A stretch of 6,444 bases of DNA, taken from contig CANGRP010000147.1 of NCBI GenBank assembly GCA_947456005.1, positions 1-6,444 of the forward strand. Reading direction: 5' to 3'. The notes under the pieces are model-generated. The model had not been told where the DNA came from, did no database searches, and was given only the letters and a program-made list of their open reading frames with translations. The DNA is from Caulobacteraceae bacterium (lineage in GTDB: Bacteria > Pseudomonadota > Alphaproteobacteria > Caulobacterales > Caulobacteraceae). The translations under genes were made by a program, and so were the position numbers. Positions 1-6,444 of this stretch are shown one piece after another. Position 1 is the first letter of the stretch. Each line of letters starts with the position of its first letter.

Positions 1-66
1 AGTGAACGGCCATGAGGCGGGAATCCCGTCCTGTTTCGCTGGGGGGAACCTAGTGGGTGGGCCGGT
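1..66. other. Short non-coding left edge downstream of xerD
   Basis: No gene can be supported here. The stretch follows the xerD stop codon. A small imperfect inverted repeat lies at 16-30 (core CGGG-AAT-CCCG at 18-28), too weak and without a T tract to call a terminator. One plus-strand frame is open from position 2 far into xerD, but it is antisense to a well-supported gene and has no recognisable protein. Confidence 0.4.
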
Positions 67-1005
67 TCAGGAAAAGCCGGATTCGCGCCGGGGCTTCCGG
101 GAGGCCGAAAGGGGATGGGCGGTGGCGATCACTTCGCGCAGCCGCTCGCCGGCCACGTGGGTGTAGATCTGGGTGGTGGCGATGTCGGCGTGGCCGAGCA
201 GGGTCTGGACGACCCGCAGGTCCGCCCCGCCCTCCAGCAGGTGGGTGGCGAAGGCGTGTCGCAGGACGTGGGGCGAGACCCGCGCCGGATCGATGCCAGC
301 CTCGATCGCCGCCTCGGCCAGCAACTGGGCGAAGCGCCGGGGGGTCAGGCGCCCGCCCCTGCCGCCGGAAGGAAAGAGCCAGGGATTGGCGGCGTCCCCC
401 TTCGGCAGGGTCCTGGCCCTGACCTCCAGCCAGGCGCGGACGGCGGCCCTGGCCGCCGCGTTCAGGGGGGCGAGCCTCTCCTTGCCGCCCTTGCCGCGGA
501 TCATCAGGAAGTCGGGCCCCCGGGCGACGGCGGCGAGGGTCAGGCTGGTGAGTTCGGACACCCGCAGGCCGCCGGCGTAGGCCAGCTCGATCATGCAGGC
601 GAGGCGCAGGCCCCTCACCTCATCCCGGACTGTGGCGGCGGCGATCAGGGCGGCGGCCTCCTCGCGACTGAGCACCCTGGGAAGGGGCCGGCCGCGCCTG
701 GGCGCCTCGACCCGGCGGGAGGGATCGTCAGGACGCCAGCCCTCGGCCAGGACGAAGCGATAGAACTGGCGTAAGGCCGCCCGGCGCCGTGAGGCCGTGG
801 CCGGTGAGAGCCCGCGCCGGCCGAGGTCGGCGAAGTAGGCCTCGACATCCTCGGCGGCGGCAGAGGCCAGGGTCAGGCCGCGCGCCGCCAGGAAACCGGA
901 CGCGTCGACAAGGTCCCGCTCGTAGGCGCGCAGGGTGTTGGCCGCCGCCGCCCGCTCGACGGACATCATTTCCAGGAATGCCTCGGCCCAGCCTTCGCCG
1001 CTCAT
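67..1005 (-). CDS. xerD: Site-specific tyrosine recombinase XerD
   Basis: The protein has 312 residues; E. coli XerD has 298. XerD acts in the cytoplasm with XerC at the chromosomal dif site, under FtsK control, to resolve chromosome dimers at division. The N-terminal SAM-like DNA-binding domain covers about residues 5-90 (ERAAAANTLRAYERDL near 18-32). The catalytic domain covers about 110-300. The full catalytic set is visible: R148 in GGLRVSEL, K172 in GKGGKERL, H246 and R249 in SPHVLRHAFATHLL, H272 in LLGHADIATTQ and nucleophile Y281 in QIYTHV. XerD rather than XerC is favoured by TTQIYTHVAGERLREV followed by AHP, close to the E. coli XerD tail. The reading frame stays open to 1461 opposite aroK, but the ATG at 1005 matches the family N-terminus and has AGGCGGG (1010-1016) 4 nt upstream. 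It is divergent from aroK. Confidence 0.95.
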   Translation of the reverse strand: MSGEGWAEAFLEMMSVERAAAANTLRAYERDLVDASGFLAARGLTLASAAAEDVEAYFADLGRRGLSPATASRRRAALRQFYRFVLAEGWRPDDPSRRVEAPRRGRPLPRVLSREEAAALIAAATVRDEVRGLRLACMIELAYAGGLRVSELTSLTLAAVARGPDFLMIRGKGGKERLAPLNAAARAAVRAWLEVRARTLPKGDAANPWLFPSGGRGGRLTPRRFAQLLAEAAIEAGIDPARVSPHVLRHAFATHLLEGGADLRVVQTLLGHADIATTQIYTHVAGERLREVIATAHPLSASRKPRRESGFS

Positions 1006-1090
1006 GTTTCCCGCCTGCAGGCGCCTGGGCCCGCCAAATGAGCCGCATCCTAGCGCCTGCCGGAGGTTTGGTGTAGAAACAACGCCTCCC
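1006..1090. promoter_or_regulatory. Divergent xerD / aroK-aroB intergenic region
   Basis: These 85 bp separate the two start codons and must hold the xerD promoter and probably that of the aroK operon. On the plus strand TAGAAA (1074-1079) resembles a -10 element and would place a transcript start only about 4-7 nt before the aroK ATG; I see no matching TTGAC-type -35. On the minus strand the best ribosome site for xerD is AGGCGGG at 1010-1016. A GGAGGT at 1062-1067 lies too far (23 nt) from the aroK ATG to act as its Shine-Dalgarno. Promoter positions are guesses; only the divergent arrangement is certain. Confidence 0.45.
1012..1027. repeat. Two overlapping perfect palindromes beside the xerD start
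   Basis: CGCCTGCAGGCG (1012-1023) is a perfect 12-bp palindrome, and CAGGCGCCTG (1018-1027) is a perfect 10-bp palindrome overlapping it. Together they are three alternating hexamers, CGCCTG / CAGGCG / CGCCTG; a further CGCCTG lies at 1054-1059. The left palindrome overlaps the likely xerD ribosome site (1010-1016). It could be an operator, or an RNA hairpin covering the ribosome site. In such GC-rich DNA chance occurrence is also plausible. Confidence 0.4.
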
Positions 1091-1639
1091 ATGGACCCTT
1101 CAGACCCATTGCGCGCCCGGACCATCACCCTCGTGGGGCTGATGGGTTCGGGCAAGTCCAGCGTCGGCAAGCGCCTCGCCCAGGCCCTCGACCTGCCCTT
1201 CCGGGACGCCGATGAAGAGGTCGAGGTCGCCGCCGGACGGTCCATCCCCGAGATCTTCGAACAGCTGGGCGAACCCGCCTTCCGCGACGGGGAGCGACGG
1301 GTCATCGCCCGCCTGCTGGAGGGACCGCCCATCGTTCTGGCCACCGGCGGCGGGGCCTTCATGAACCCCGAGACCCGGGACCTGATCAAGGCCCGCTCGG
1401 TCTCGGTCTGGCTCAAGGCCGACCTGCCCGTCCTGGCGCGCCGGGTGGCCCGCAAGGACAACCGCCCCCTCCTGACCGGCAGGGACCCGATGACCGTGCT
1501 GACCGAACAGGCGGAGGCGCGCTATCCCGCCTACAGCCAGTCTGACATCACGGTGGAGACCGGCGACTCGCCGCACCCGGTGACGGTCGCCCAGGTGGTC
1601 CGCGCCCTCGGCGACTGGCAAGCCCGCGCCTCGTCATGA
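1091..1639 (+). CDS. aroK: Shikimate kinase
   Basis: This 182-residue cytoplasmic enzyme phosphorylates shikimate with ATP to shikimate 3-phosphate, the fifth step of the shikimate pathway. The Walker A P-loop GLMGSGKS is at residues 16-23. The shikimate-binding residues are D41 in RDADEEVE and R65 in FRDGERR, followed by GGG at 86-88. The lid arginine is R125 in KDNRPLL and a further substrate arginine is R144 in EARYP. Length and motif spacing are those of a standard AroK. The start is the ATG at 1091: the same frame is open upstream to 935 but there it runs through the xerD start region with unrelated sequence, and it contains no ATG, GTG or TTG near 1091. No Shine-Dalgarno sits at normal distance, so a very short leader is possible. 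The last codons overlap aroB by 4 nt (ATGA). Confidence 0.96.
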   Translation: MDPSDPLRARTITLVGLMGSGKSSVGKRLAQALDLPFRDADEEVEVAAGRSIPEIFEQLGEPAFRDGERRVIARLLEGPPIVLATGGGAFMNPETRDLIKARSVSVWLKADLPVLARRVARKDNRPLLTGRDPMTVLTEQAEARYPAYSQSDITVETGDSPHPVTVAQVVRALGDWQARASS

Positions 1640-2745
1640 TCCGCACCGTGCCTGTCGACCTGGGCGAGCGCGCCTACGACGTCCTGATCGGTCCGGGCCT
1701 GCTGGACGAGGCCGGCGCCCGGTTGCGCCCCTTCGTCCGTCGCGACCGGGTCGCCGTGGTCTCGGACGAGACCGTCTGGGGCCTGCATGGCGCGCGCCTG
1801 ACCGCCGCACTGGAGCGGGCCGGCCTGGCCGTCCACCCCATCGTCATGCCCCCCGGCGAACAGACCAAGAGCTTCGCCGGACTGGAGGCGCTCTGCGACG
1901 CCCTGCTGGCCCTGGAGCTGGACCGGGGCGACCTGATTGTCGCCTTCGGCGGCGGGGTGATCGGCGATCTCGCCGGCTTCGCCTCCGCCATCTACAAGCG
2001 CGGCGCCGACTTCGTGCAGATCCCCACCACCCTGCTGGCCCAGGTGGACTCCTCGGTGGGGGGCAAGACGGCCATCGACACCCCGCGGGGCAAGAACCTG
2101 GTGGGCGCCTTTCACCAGCCCCGCCTGGTCCTGGCGGACCTGGACGTGCTGGGCAGCCTGCCCGACCGCGAGATGCGGGCCGGCTACGCAGAGGTGCTGA
2201 AATACGGCCTGCTGGGCGACCCCGGCTTCTTCGCCTGGCTGGAGGCCAACGGCGCAGCGGTCCTGGCGCGGGAGCCAGGCGCGCTCGCCCGCGCCGTGGA
2301 GCGCTCGGTGGAGATGAAGGCGGAGATCGTGATCGCCGACGAGCGCGAGGCCGGGCGCAGGGCCCTGCTGAACCTCGGCCACACCTTCGCCCACGCTCTC
2401 GAGGCCGAGACGGGCTATGGCGAGGCCCTGCTGCACGGCGAGGCGGTGGGCCTCGGTTCGGCCATGGCCTTCCGCTATTCGGCCGCCGAAGGGCTCTGCG
2501 AAGCTCAGGACGCCGTGAGGGCGGTGAACGCCGTCGCCGCCGCGGGACTGCCCGCCCGGCTCTCCGACCTCGGCGGCCGACGGTTCGCCGCCGATGACCT
2601 CCTGCGCCACATGGCCCAGGACAAGAAGGCCGAGGGCGGCCGTCTGACCTTCATCCTGGCCCGGCGCGCGGGCGAGGCCTTCGTGGCGCGTGATGTGGAC
2701 GCCGGCCGGATGCGCGCCTTCCTGGTCTCCGAAGGCGCCGTCTGA
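1636..2745 (+). CDS. aroB: 3-dehydroquinate synthase
   Basis: The protein has 369 residues, a usual AroB length. It converts DAHP to 3-dehydroquinate, the second step of the shikimate pathway, using NAD and a divalent metal (zinc) in the cytoplasm. The NAD-binding loop GGGVIGD is at 105-111. The substrate motif PTTLLAQVDSSVGGKTAID runs over 130-148 (D138, K144), followed by K153 in RGKNLVGAFHQP. The metal ligands are E186 in GYAEVLKYG, H249 in NLGHTFAHALE and H267 in LLHGEAVGLG, and the second histidine H253 is also present. The C-terminal helical domain (about 270-369) contains DKKAEGG at 329-335. The ATG at 1636 overlaps the aroK stop as ATGA and has no clear Shine-Dalgarno of its own, consistent with translational coupling to aroK. 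The stop overlaps the next start by one base. Confidence 0.97.
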   Translation: MIRTVPVDLGERAYDVLIGPGLLDEAGARLRPFVRRDRVAVVSDETVWGLHGARLTAALERAGLAVHPIVMPPGEQTKSFAGLEALCDALLALELDRGDLIVAFGGGVIGDLAGFASAIYKRGADFVQIPTTLLAQVDSSVGGKTAIDTPRGKNLVGAFHQPRLVLADLDVLGSLPDREMRAGYAEVLKYGLLGDPGFFAWLEANGAAVLAREPGALARAVERSVEMKAEIVIADEREAGRRALLNLGHTFAHALEAETGYGEALLHGEAVGLGSAMAFRYSAAEGLCEAQDAVRAVNAVAAAGLPARLSDLGGRRFAADDLLRHMAQDKKAEGGRLTFILARRAGEAFVARDVDAGRMRAFLVSEGAV

Positions 2746-4031
2746 TGTTGGGTATCTTCCTGGTCCTGACCCCGGTGATCTTCGGCCTGCTGGCCATCTC
2801 CGCCCTCTTCTCGGCGGCGGAGACGGCGCTGACGGGCGCCAGCCGCACCCGGATGCACCAGCTGGAGCGCGAGGGCGACCGCGCCGCCGGCCGGGTGAAC
2901 CGCCTGATCTCAGATCAGGAGACGATGATCGGGGCGGTCCTGCTGGGCAACAACCTGATCAACATCCTCGCCTCGGCGGTGACCACCGAGTTCGTGACCC
3001 GGGCCATACCCGGCGCCCTGGGCGTGGCCGTGGCCACGGCGATCATGACCGTCCTGGTCCTGGTCTTCGCCGAGGTCCTGCCCAAGACCCTGGCCATCCT
3101 GCGCTCTGACGACGTCGCCCGCTTCCTGTCGGCGCCCACCCTGATCGTGGTGAAGGTCTTCGGCCCCATGATCTGGGCCATCCAGTGGATCGTCCGGCGC
3201 ACCCTCGGCCTGTTCGGCGTCAAGCTGGGCATGGAGATGGACGTGCTGGCGGCGCACGAGGAGATCCGCGGCGCGGTGGAGTACCACCACTCCGAGGGCC
3301 TGGTGGAGGCCCGCGACCGGCGGATGCTGGGCGGGGTGCTGGACCTGTCGGACATGGATGTCAGCCAGGTCATGGTGCACCGGATGTCCATCTCCATGGT
3401 CGACGCCGACCTGCCGGTCCGGGAGGTGGTCGCCAACGTCCTGAAGAGCGACCACACCCGAATCCCTCTCTGGCGCGGTAATCCCGAGAACATCATCGGC
3501 ATCCTGCACGCCAAGGACCTGCTGCTGGCCATTTCAGAAGCCGACGGCGACATGTCGAAGGTCTCGGTCGACAAGATCCGCCGTGAGCCCTGGTTCATCC
3601 CGGACACCACCAACCTCAAGGACCAGCTGAACGCCTTCCTGAAGCAGAGGAACCACTTCGCCCTGGTCGTGGACGAGTATGGGGCCCTGCAGGGACTGGT
3701 GACCCTGGAGGATATCCTCGAGGAGATCGTCGGCGAGATCGAGGACGAGTACGACAACGCCGTCGAGGGCCTGCGCCGGCAGCCGGACGGGTCGGTGTCC
3801 GTGTCGGGGTCCGTGGCGGTCCGCGACCTGAACCGCGCCATGGACTGGAGCCTGCCGGACGAACCGGCCGTCACCGTCGCCGGGCTGGTGATCCACGAGG
3901 CCCAGGCCATCCCCCGGATCGGCCAGGCCTTCATCTTCCACGGCCACCGTTTCCAGGTGGTCAAGCGGGTGCGCAACCGCATCACCGCCCTGAAGATCTC
4001 GCCGCCCCTGGAGGCCGCCGAGACCGCCTGA
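2745..4031 (+). CDS. DUF21/CBS-domain membrane protein, HlyC/CorC (CNNM-like, YfjD/PaeA-type) family
   Basis: The protein has 428 residues and is an inner-membrane protein. Hydrophobic segments lie near 2-25, 62-83, 90-118 and 127-150, forming the DUF21 domain; GNNLINILAS (68-77) and FAEVLPKT (108-115) are family hallmarks. A CBS pair follows (about 205-265 and 272-332), ending in DEYGALQGLVTLEDILEEI (310-328). The CorC_HlyC C-terminal domain covers about 340-420. Architecture and length resemble E. coli YfjD (PaeA), linked to polyamine export; other relatives take part in Mg/Co transport or are annotated as hemolysins. The substrate cannot be read from sequence. The usual MVPR after the first CBS approach is MVHR here (210-213). 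The ATG at 2745 shares its A with the aroB stop (TGATG), and GAAGG (2731-2735) lies 9 nt upstream, so it is most likely co-transcribed with aroKB. Confidence 0.9.
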   Translation: MLGIFLVLTPVIFGLLAISALFSAAETALTGASRTRMHQLEREGDRAAGRVNRLISDQETMIGAVLLGNNLINILASAVTTEFVTRAIPGALGVAVATAIMTVLVLVFAEVLPKTLAILRSDDVARFLSAPTLIVVKVFGPMIWAIQWIVRRTLGLFGVKLGMEMDVLAAHEEIRGAVEYHHSEGLVEARDRRMLGGVLDLSDMDVSQVMVHRMSISMVDADLPVREVVANVLKSDHTRIPLWRGNPENIIGILHAKDLLLAISEADGDMSKVSVDKIRREPWFIPDTTNLKDQLNAFLKQRNHFALVVDEYGALQGLVTLEDILEEIVGEIEDEYDNAVEGLRRQPDGSVSVSGSVAVRDLNRAMDWSLPDEPAVTVAGLVIHEAQAIPRIGQAFIFHGHRFQVVKRVRNRITALKISPPLEAAETA

Positions 4032-4072
4032 CCCTCCAGGCGCAGCGCCTCAGAGGCCCTTGGCCTCCAGGG
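4006..4072. terminator. Nested inverted repeats at the convergent gene junction
   Basis: The two convergent genes are only 18 bp apart and the junction is rich in inverted repeats. An outer 11-bp perfect pair, CCCTGGAGGCC (4006-4016) and GGCCTCCAGGG (4062-4072), encloses three smaller ones: AGGCGC-A-GCGCCT (4038-4050), GCCTC-A-GAGGC (4047-4057) and GAGGCC-CTT-GGCCTC (4053-4067). CCTCCAGG is also repeated directly (4033-4040 and 4064-4071), so the left arm has two possible partners. No T tract follows on either strand, so this is not a classic intrinsic terminator. A bidirectional structure-based end of transcription is an inference. Both outer arms lie in coding sequence. Confidence 0.4.
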
Positions 4073-6314
4073 CGGCCAGCACCTTGTCCGGGGTCAGGGG
4101 ATAGTCCCTCAGCCGGACGCCGCAGGCGTTGTAGACCGCGTTGGCGATGGCCGCCCCGGCGCCGCAGATGCCCAGCTCGCCCACGCCCTTGATGCCCATG
4201 GGGTTGGCCTTGTCGTCGGCCTCGTCCAGCAGGACGGCGTCGAGGTTGACGATATCGGCGTGGACGGGGGCCAGGTAGCCCCCCAGGTCCTGGTGCAGGA
4301 AGGAGCCGTAGCGCGGATCGACCGGGTTGGACTCCGTCAGGGCTGCGCCGACGCCCCAGATCATGCCGCCGGTGATCTGGCTCTTGGCCAGCTTGGCGTT
4401 GAGGATGCGGCCGGCGGCGAAGACCCCGAACATGCGGCGCAGGCGCACCTCGCCGGTGACGGAGTCGACGCCCACCTCTGCGAACTGAGCGCCGTAGGTG
4501 TGCTGGGACCAGTCGCGGGCGTCCGCAGCGGGAGAGATGCCGCCTTCGACATAGACCCCCTCGGGACCGGCGCGGGCCGCCAGGGCGGCCAGGCTCTCGC
4601 TGCGGTTGCCCAGGAAGATGTTGCCGTTGGCGAAGTCCATCAGGGTCGGATCCTCACCAAACAGGGGGGAGCGCGGGTCGCCTGCCGCCAGCTCGGCGAG
4701 GCGGCGGCGCATGACCATGCCCGTCTCGTAGGCCGCGGAGCCCGCCGTGGCGGCGCCGAACTGGCCGCCCGATCCGGGTGCAGGCGGCATGTCGGAATCC
4801 CCCAGCTCCACGCGCACCTGGTCGAGGGTGAGCCCCAGGGTCTCGCCCGTGATCTGGGCCAGGATAGTGTAGGTGCCGGTGCCGATGTCCGTCATGCCCT
4901 GTGTGAGGGTCGCGACGCCGTCGCCGGTGAAGCGCAGCCCGGCCTTGGCGGGCAGCAGGAAGTTGCCGCGGATCGCCGTGGCCATGCCCATGCCGACATA
5001 CCAGCGGCCCTCCCGGACGGCGCCCGGGGCTGGGTTGCGGCGATCCCAACCGAACTGCTGGGCGCCTTCCTGCATGCAGCGCACCAGTTGGCGAACGGAG
5101 AAGGGCTTGGCGTTGTCCGGGTCAACCTCGGGCTCGTTGCGGATCCGGAGCTCGATGGGGTCGAGGCCCAGGCTCTCGGCCAGCTCGTCCATGGCGCACT
5201 CGAGCGAGAGCATGCCTGGCGCCTCGCCGGGCGCCCGCATCGCGCCGGCGTGGGGGATGTCGAGACGGACCAGCCGGTGACCCGTCAGACGATTCGGCGC
5301 GGCGTAGAGGTTACGGGCGAAGTTGGCGGCGTGCTCCACGAAGGGGGCGTTGCGGGCGCAGTGGGTCACCGCCTCCAGGGCCATGGCGTTCAGCCGCCCC
5401 GACCGGTCAGCGCCCAGCCGGACCCGCATCTGGACGGCGGGCCGGTGGATGGTGGCCTGGAACATCTGCTGGCGGGTGTAGGCGACACGGACCGGCCGGC
5501 CGGTCTCGCGGGCGCCCAGGGCCGCCAGGGTCAGGTCGTCATAGGACTGGCCCTTTCCACCAAAGCCTCCGCCGATGTAGCGCGTGAAGAGGCGGACCCG
5601 GTCGGAGGGGATACCCAGGGTCTCGGCCAGGGCGTGCTGCCCCCCCTTCACCATCTGGATGGAGGTATGGACCACCACCCTGTCCCCCTCCCACCAGGCG
5701 GTGGTGGCGCAGGGCTCCATCTGGGCGTGGTTCTGGAGGGGGCTGAACCAGGTGGCGTCGACCGTGACCTCCGAGGCCGAGTAGCCTGCCTCGAAGTCGC
5801 CCACGCGGGCGTCCTCCTCGCCGGGAGCGGGCCCGGCCTGGTCCAGGCTGGACAGGAAGTCGAGGTCGGCGGGCTCAGCTTCGTAGGTGATCCGCACGAG
5901 GCCGCCGGCGGCGCGGGCGTTCTCGGGCGTGTCGGCGAGGACGAAGGCGACGGACTGGCCGTAGTGCTCGACCCGGTCCGATTCCAGGGCTGGATTGGAC
6001 GCCCTCTGGCTACGCGGATTGAGCCGGGTTCCGCGAGCCGCCTGGGCCGGGACGTTGAGGTGGGTCCAGATCCGGACGACGCCCGGCGCAGCCTCGGCCG
6101 CCGAGATGTCGACAGAGGCGATGCGGCCCCGGGCCAGGGTCGAGGACACGATGTGGCCGAAGAGGGGCGGGGCGGGGGTCTCCACCTCGAAGGCGTAGGG
6201 CGCCGTCCCGGTGACCTTGAGGCGTCCCTCATAGCGATCGACGGGCCGGCCGATCAGGCCGGAGCGGTTCTCGGTGACGGGATTGGGCGCAGCCCAGTCG
6301 CGAACAGTGCTCAT
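4050..6314 (-). CDS. paoC: Molybdenum-cofactor subunit of a xanthine oxidase-family aldehyde oxidoreductase (PaoC-like)
   Basis: The protein has 754 residues; E. coli PaoC (YagR) has 732. It should be the catalytic subunit of a Mo hydroxylase that oxidises aldehydes or N-heterocycles and passes electrons to 2Fe-2S and FAD partners. The N-terminal a/b-hammerhead domain covers about 20-150, starting at GRPVDRYEGRLKVTGTAPY. The Mo-cofactor domains fill the rest. Visible motifs are GGGFGGK (248-254), AMRAPGEAPG (358-367), TDIGTGTYTILAQ (475-487), GSGGQFGA (514-521) and KGVGELGICG (709-718), where E713 is the expected catalytic base. These and the end (NAVYNACGVRLRDYPLTPDKVL) closely match PaoC as I remember it. 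There is no twin-arginine signal, as usual for this subunit. The symbol is by resemblance; true substrate is unknown. The start ATG overlaps the upstream gene's stop by 4 nt, with weak GAAGGGG (6322-6328) ahead. Confidence 0.9.
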   Translation of the reverse strand: MSTVRDWAAPNPVTENRSGLIGRPVDRYEGRLKVTGTAPYAFEVETPAPPLFGHIVSSTLARGRIASVDISAAEAAPGVVRIWTHLNVPAQAARGTRLNPRSQRASNPALESDRVEHYGQSVAFVLADTPENARAAGGLVRITYEAEPADLDFLSSLDQAGPAPGEEDARVGDFEAGYSASEVTVDATWFSPLQNHAQMEPCATTAWWEGDRVVVHTSIQMVKGGQHALAETLGIPSDRVRLFTRYIGGGFGGKGQSYDDLTLAALGARETGRPVRVAYTRQQMFQATIHRPAVQMRVRLGADRSGRLNAMALEAVTHCARNAPFVEHAANFARNLYAAPNRLTGHRLVRLDIPHAGAMRAPGEAPGMLSLECAMDELAESLGLDPIELRIRNEPEVDPDNAKPFSVRQLVRCMQEGAQQFGWDRRNPAPGAVREGRWYVGMGMATAIRGNFLLPAKAGLRFTGDGVATLTQGMTDIGTGTYTILAQITGETLGLTLDQVRVELGDSDMPPAPGSGGQFGAATAGSAAYETGMVMRRRLAELAAGDPRSPLFGEDPTLMDFANGNIFLGNRSESLAALAARAGPEGVYVEGGISPAADARDWSQHTYGAQFAEVGVDSVTGEVRLRRMFGVFAAGRILNAKLAKSQITGGMIWGVGAALTESNPVDPRYGSFLHQDLGGYLAPVHADIVNLDAVLLDEADDKANPMGIKGVGELGICGAGAAIANAVYNACGVRLRDYPLTPDKVLAALEAKGL

Positions 6315-6444
6315 GAACCCACCCCTTCCCGGGCTTGCCGGATCACGTCGGCGGCGAGGCGCCGCACCAGGGCCTTGCGGCCGTCCTCACCCTCGGCGGA
6401 GGCCAGCTCGGCGGCGGCCGCCTCGGCGGGCGAAGCCCCGTCGG
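6311..6444 (-). CDS. C-terminus of probable FAD-binding subunit (partial, runs off the right edge)
   Basis: I read this by hand on the minus strand: an open frame from the edge ends in TGA at 6313-6311, giving 43 residues that start with a DGASPAEAAAAEL stretch and end in VIRQAREGVGS. Its stop overlaps the Mo-subunit start as ATGA. The pattern, an alanine-rich helix followed by a DGRKALVRRLAADVIRQA segment, fits the C-terminal end of FAD-binding (CO dehydrogenase flavoprotein C-terminal domain) subunits, in which a similar K-x-x-L-x-R-x helix closes the protein. The gene order FAD subunit then Mo subunit matches paoB-paoC. The residues seen carry no FAD-binding motif, so position and overlap are the main support. 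Translation and stop are direct observations; the identity is inferred. Confidence 0.65.
   Translation of the reverse strand, partial: DGASPAEAAAAELASAEGEDGRKALVRRLAADVIRQAREGVGS

Noticed and set aside
16..30. Small inverted repeat after xerD as an intrinsic terminator
   Set aside because: Only a 4-bp perfect stem plus a wobble pair, with no T tract in the xerD direction.
115..774. Plus-strand open frame (219 residues) opposite xerD
   Set aside because: Gly/Pro/Gln-rich antisense shadow; the opposite strand carries every catalytic residue of XerD.
67..1005. The tyrosine recombinase as an integrase of a mobile element
   Set aside because: Its residues and spacing match XerD throughout, and no attachment repeats, excisionase or cargo genes are nearby.
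935..1090. Plus-strand upstream extension of aroK to 234 residues
   Set aside because: It would overlap the xerD start region antisense, and shikimate kinases begin shortly before the P-loop, as the ATG at 1091 does.
1006..1461. Minus-strand extension of the xerD frame, which would give a 464-residue protein
   Set aside because: The extra 152 residues are antisense to aroK, rich in Arg/Ser and unlike any XerD; the ATG at 1005 reproduces the family N-terminus.
1531..2610. Long minus-strand open frame (359 residues) opposite aroB
   Set aside because: Antisense shadow caused by GC-rich codons; Gly/Gln/His-rich with no recognisable domain, while aroB is certain.
2915..3985. Long minus-strand open frame (356 residues) opposite the DUF21/CBS gene
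   Set aside because: Ser/Arg/Thr-rich shadow without recognisable motifs, opposite a well-supported gene.

Overview
This is a GC-rich window (roughly 70% GC by eye) with the coding density and gene order of an alphaproteobacterial chromosome. The family (Caulobacteraceae, e.g. Caulobacter, Phenylobacterium or Brevundimonas) is my inference from base composition and from recalled gene order (xerD divergent from aroK-aroB followed by a CBS-domain membrane protein); I could not test it. I see no mobile element, tRNA or rRNA gene, CRISPR array or prophage trace.

Layout, left to right. Positions 1-66 carry no supportable gene. The minus-strand gene xerD (67-1005) encodes the tyrosine recombinase that resolves chromosome dimers. 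An 85-bp divergent spacer (1006-1090) holds overlapping palindromes and the expected start signals for both directions. Then comes a tightly packed plus-strand operon: aroK (1091-1639, shikimate kinase), aroB (1636-2745, 3-dehydroquinate synthase) and a DUF21/CBS/CorC-HlyC membrane protein (2745-4031). Its genes overlap by 4 nt (ATGA) and 1 nt (TGATG), which suggests translational coupling. An 18-bp convergent gap (4032-4049) lies inside a cluster of inverted repeats that may end transcription from both sides. The right third is a minus-strand molybdenum hydroxylase operon. A large Mo-cofactor subunit close to E. coli PaoC (4050-6314) follows, with a 4-nt overlap, the last 43 codons of what is probably the FAD-binding subunit, which runs off the right edge.

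How the genes work together. AroB makes the first carbocyclic intermediate of the shikimate pathway and AroK phosphorylates shikimate later in the same route, so the first two genes of the operon feed chorismate and aromatic amino acid synthesis. The third gene has no obvious enzymatic link and may simply share transcription. The Mo and FAD subunits, with a 2Fe-2S subunit expected beyond the edge, would form an aldehyde- or heterocycle-oxidising enzyme of the xanthine oxidase family.

The gene content is ordinary housekeeping plus one accessory redox enzyme. I found no convincing new system. The points most worth checking are regulatory: the alternating hexamers between xerD and aroK, the missing Shine-Dalgarno before aroK, and the nested hairpins at the convergent junction.
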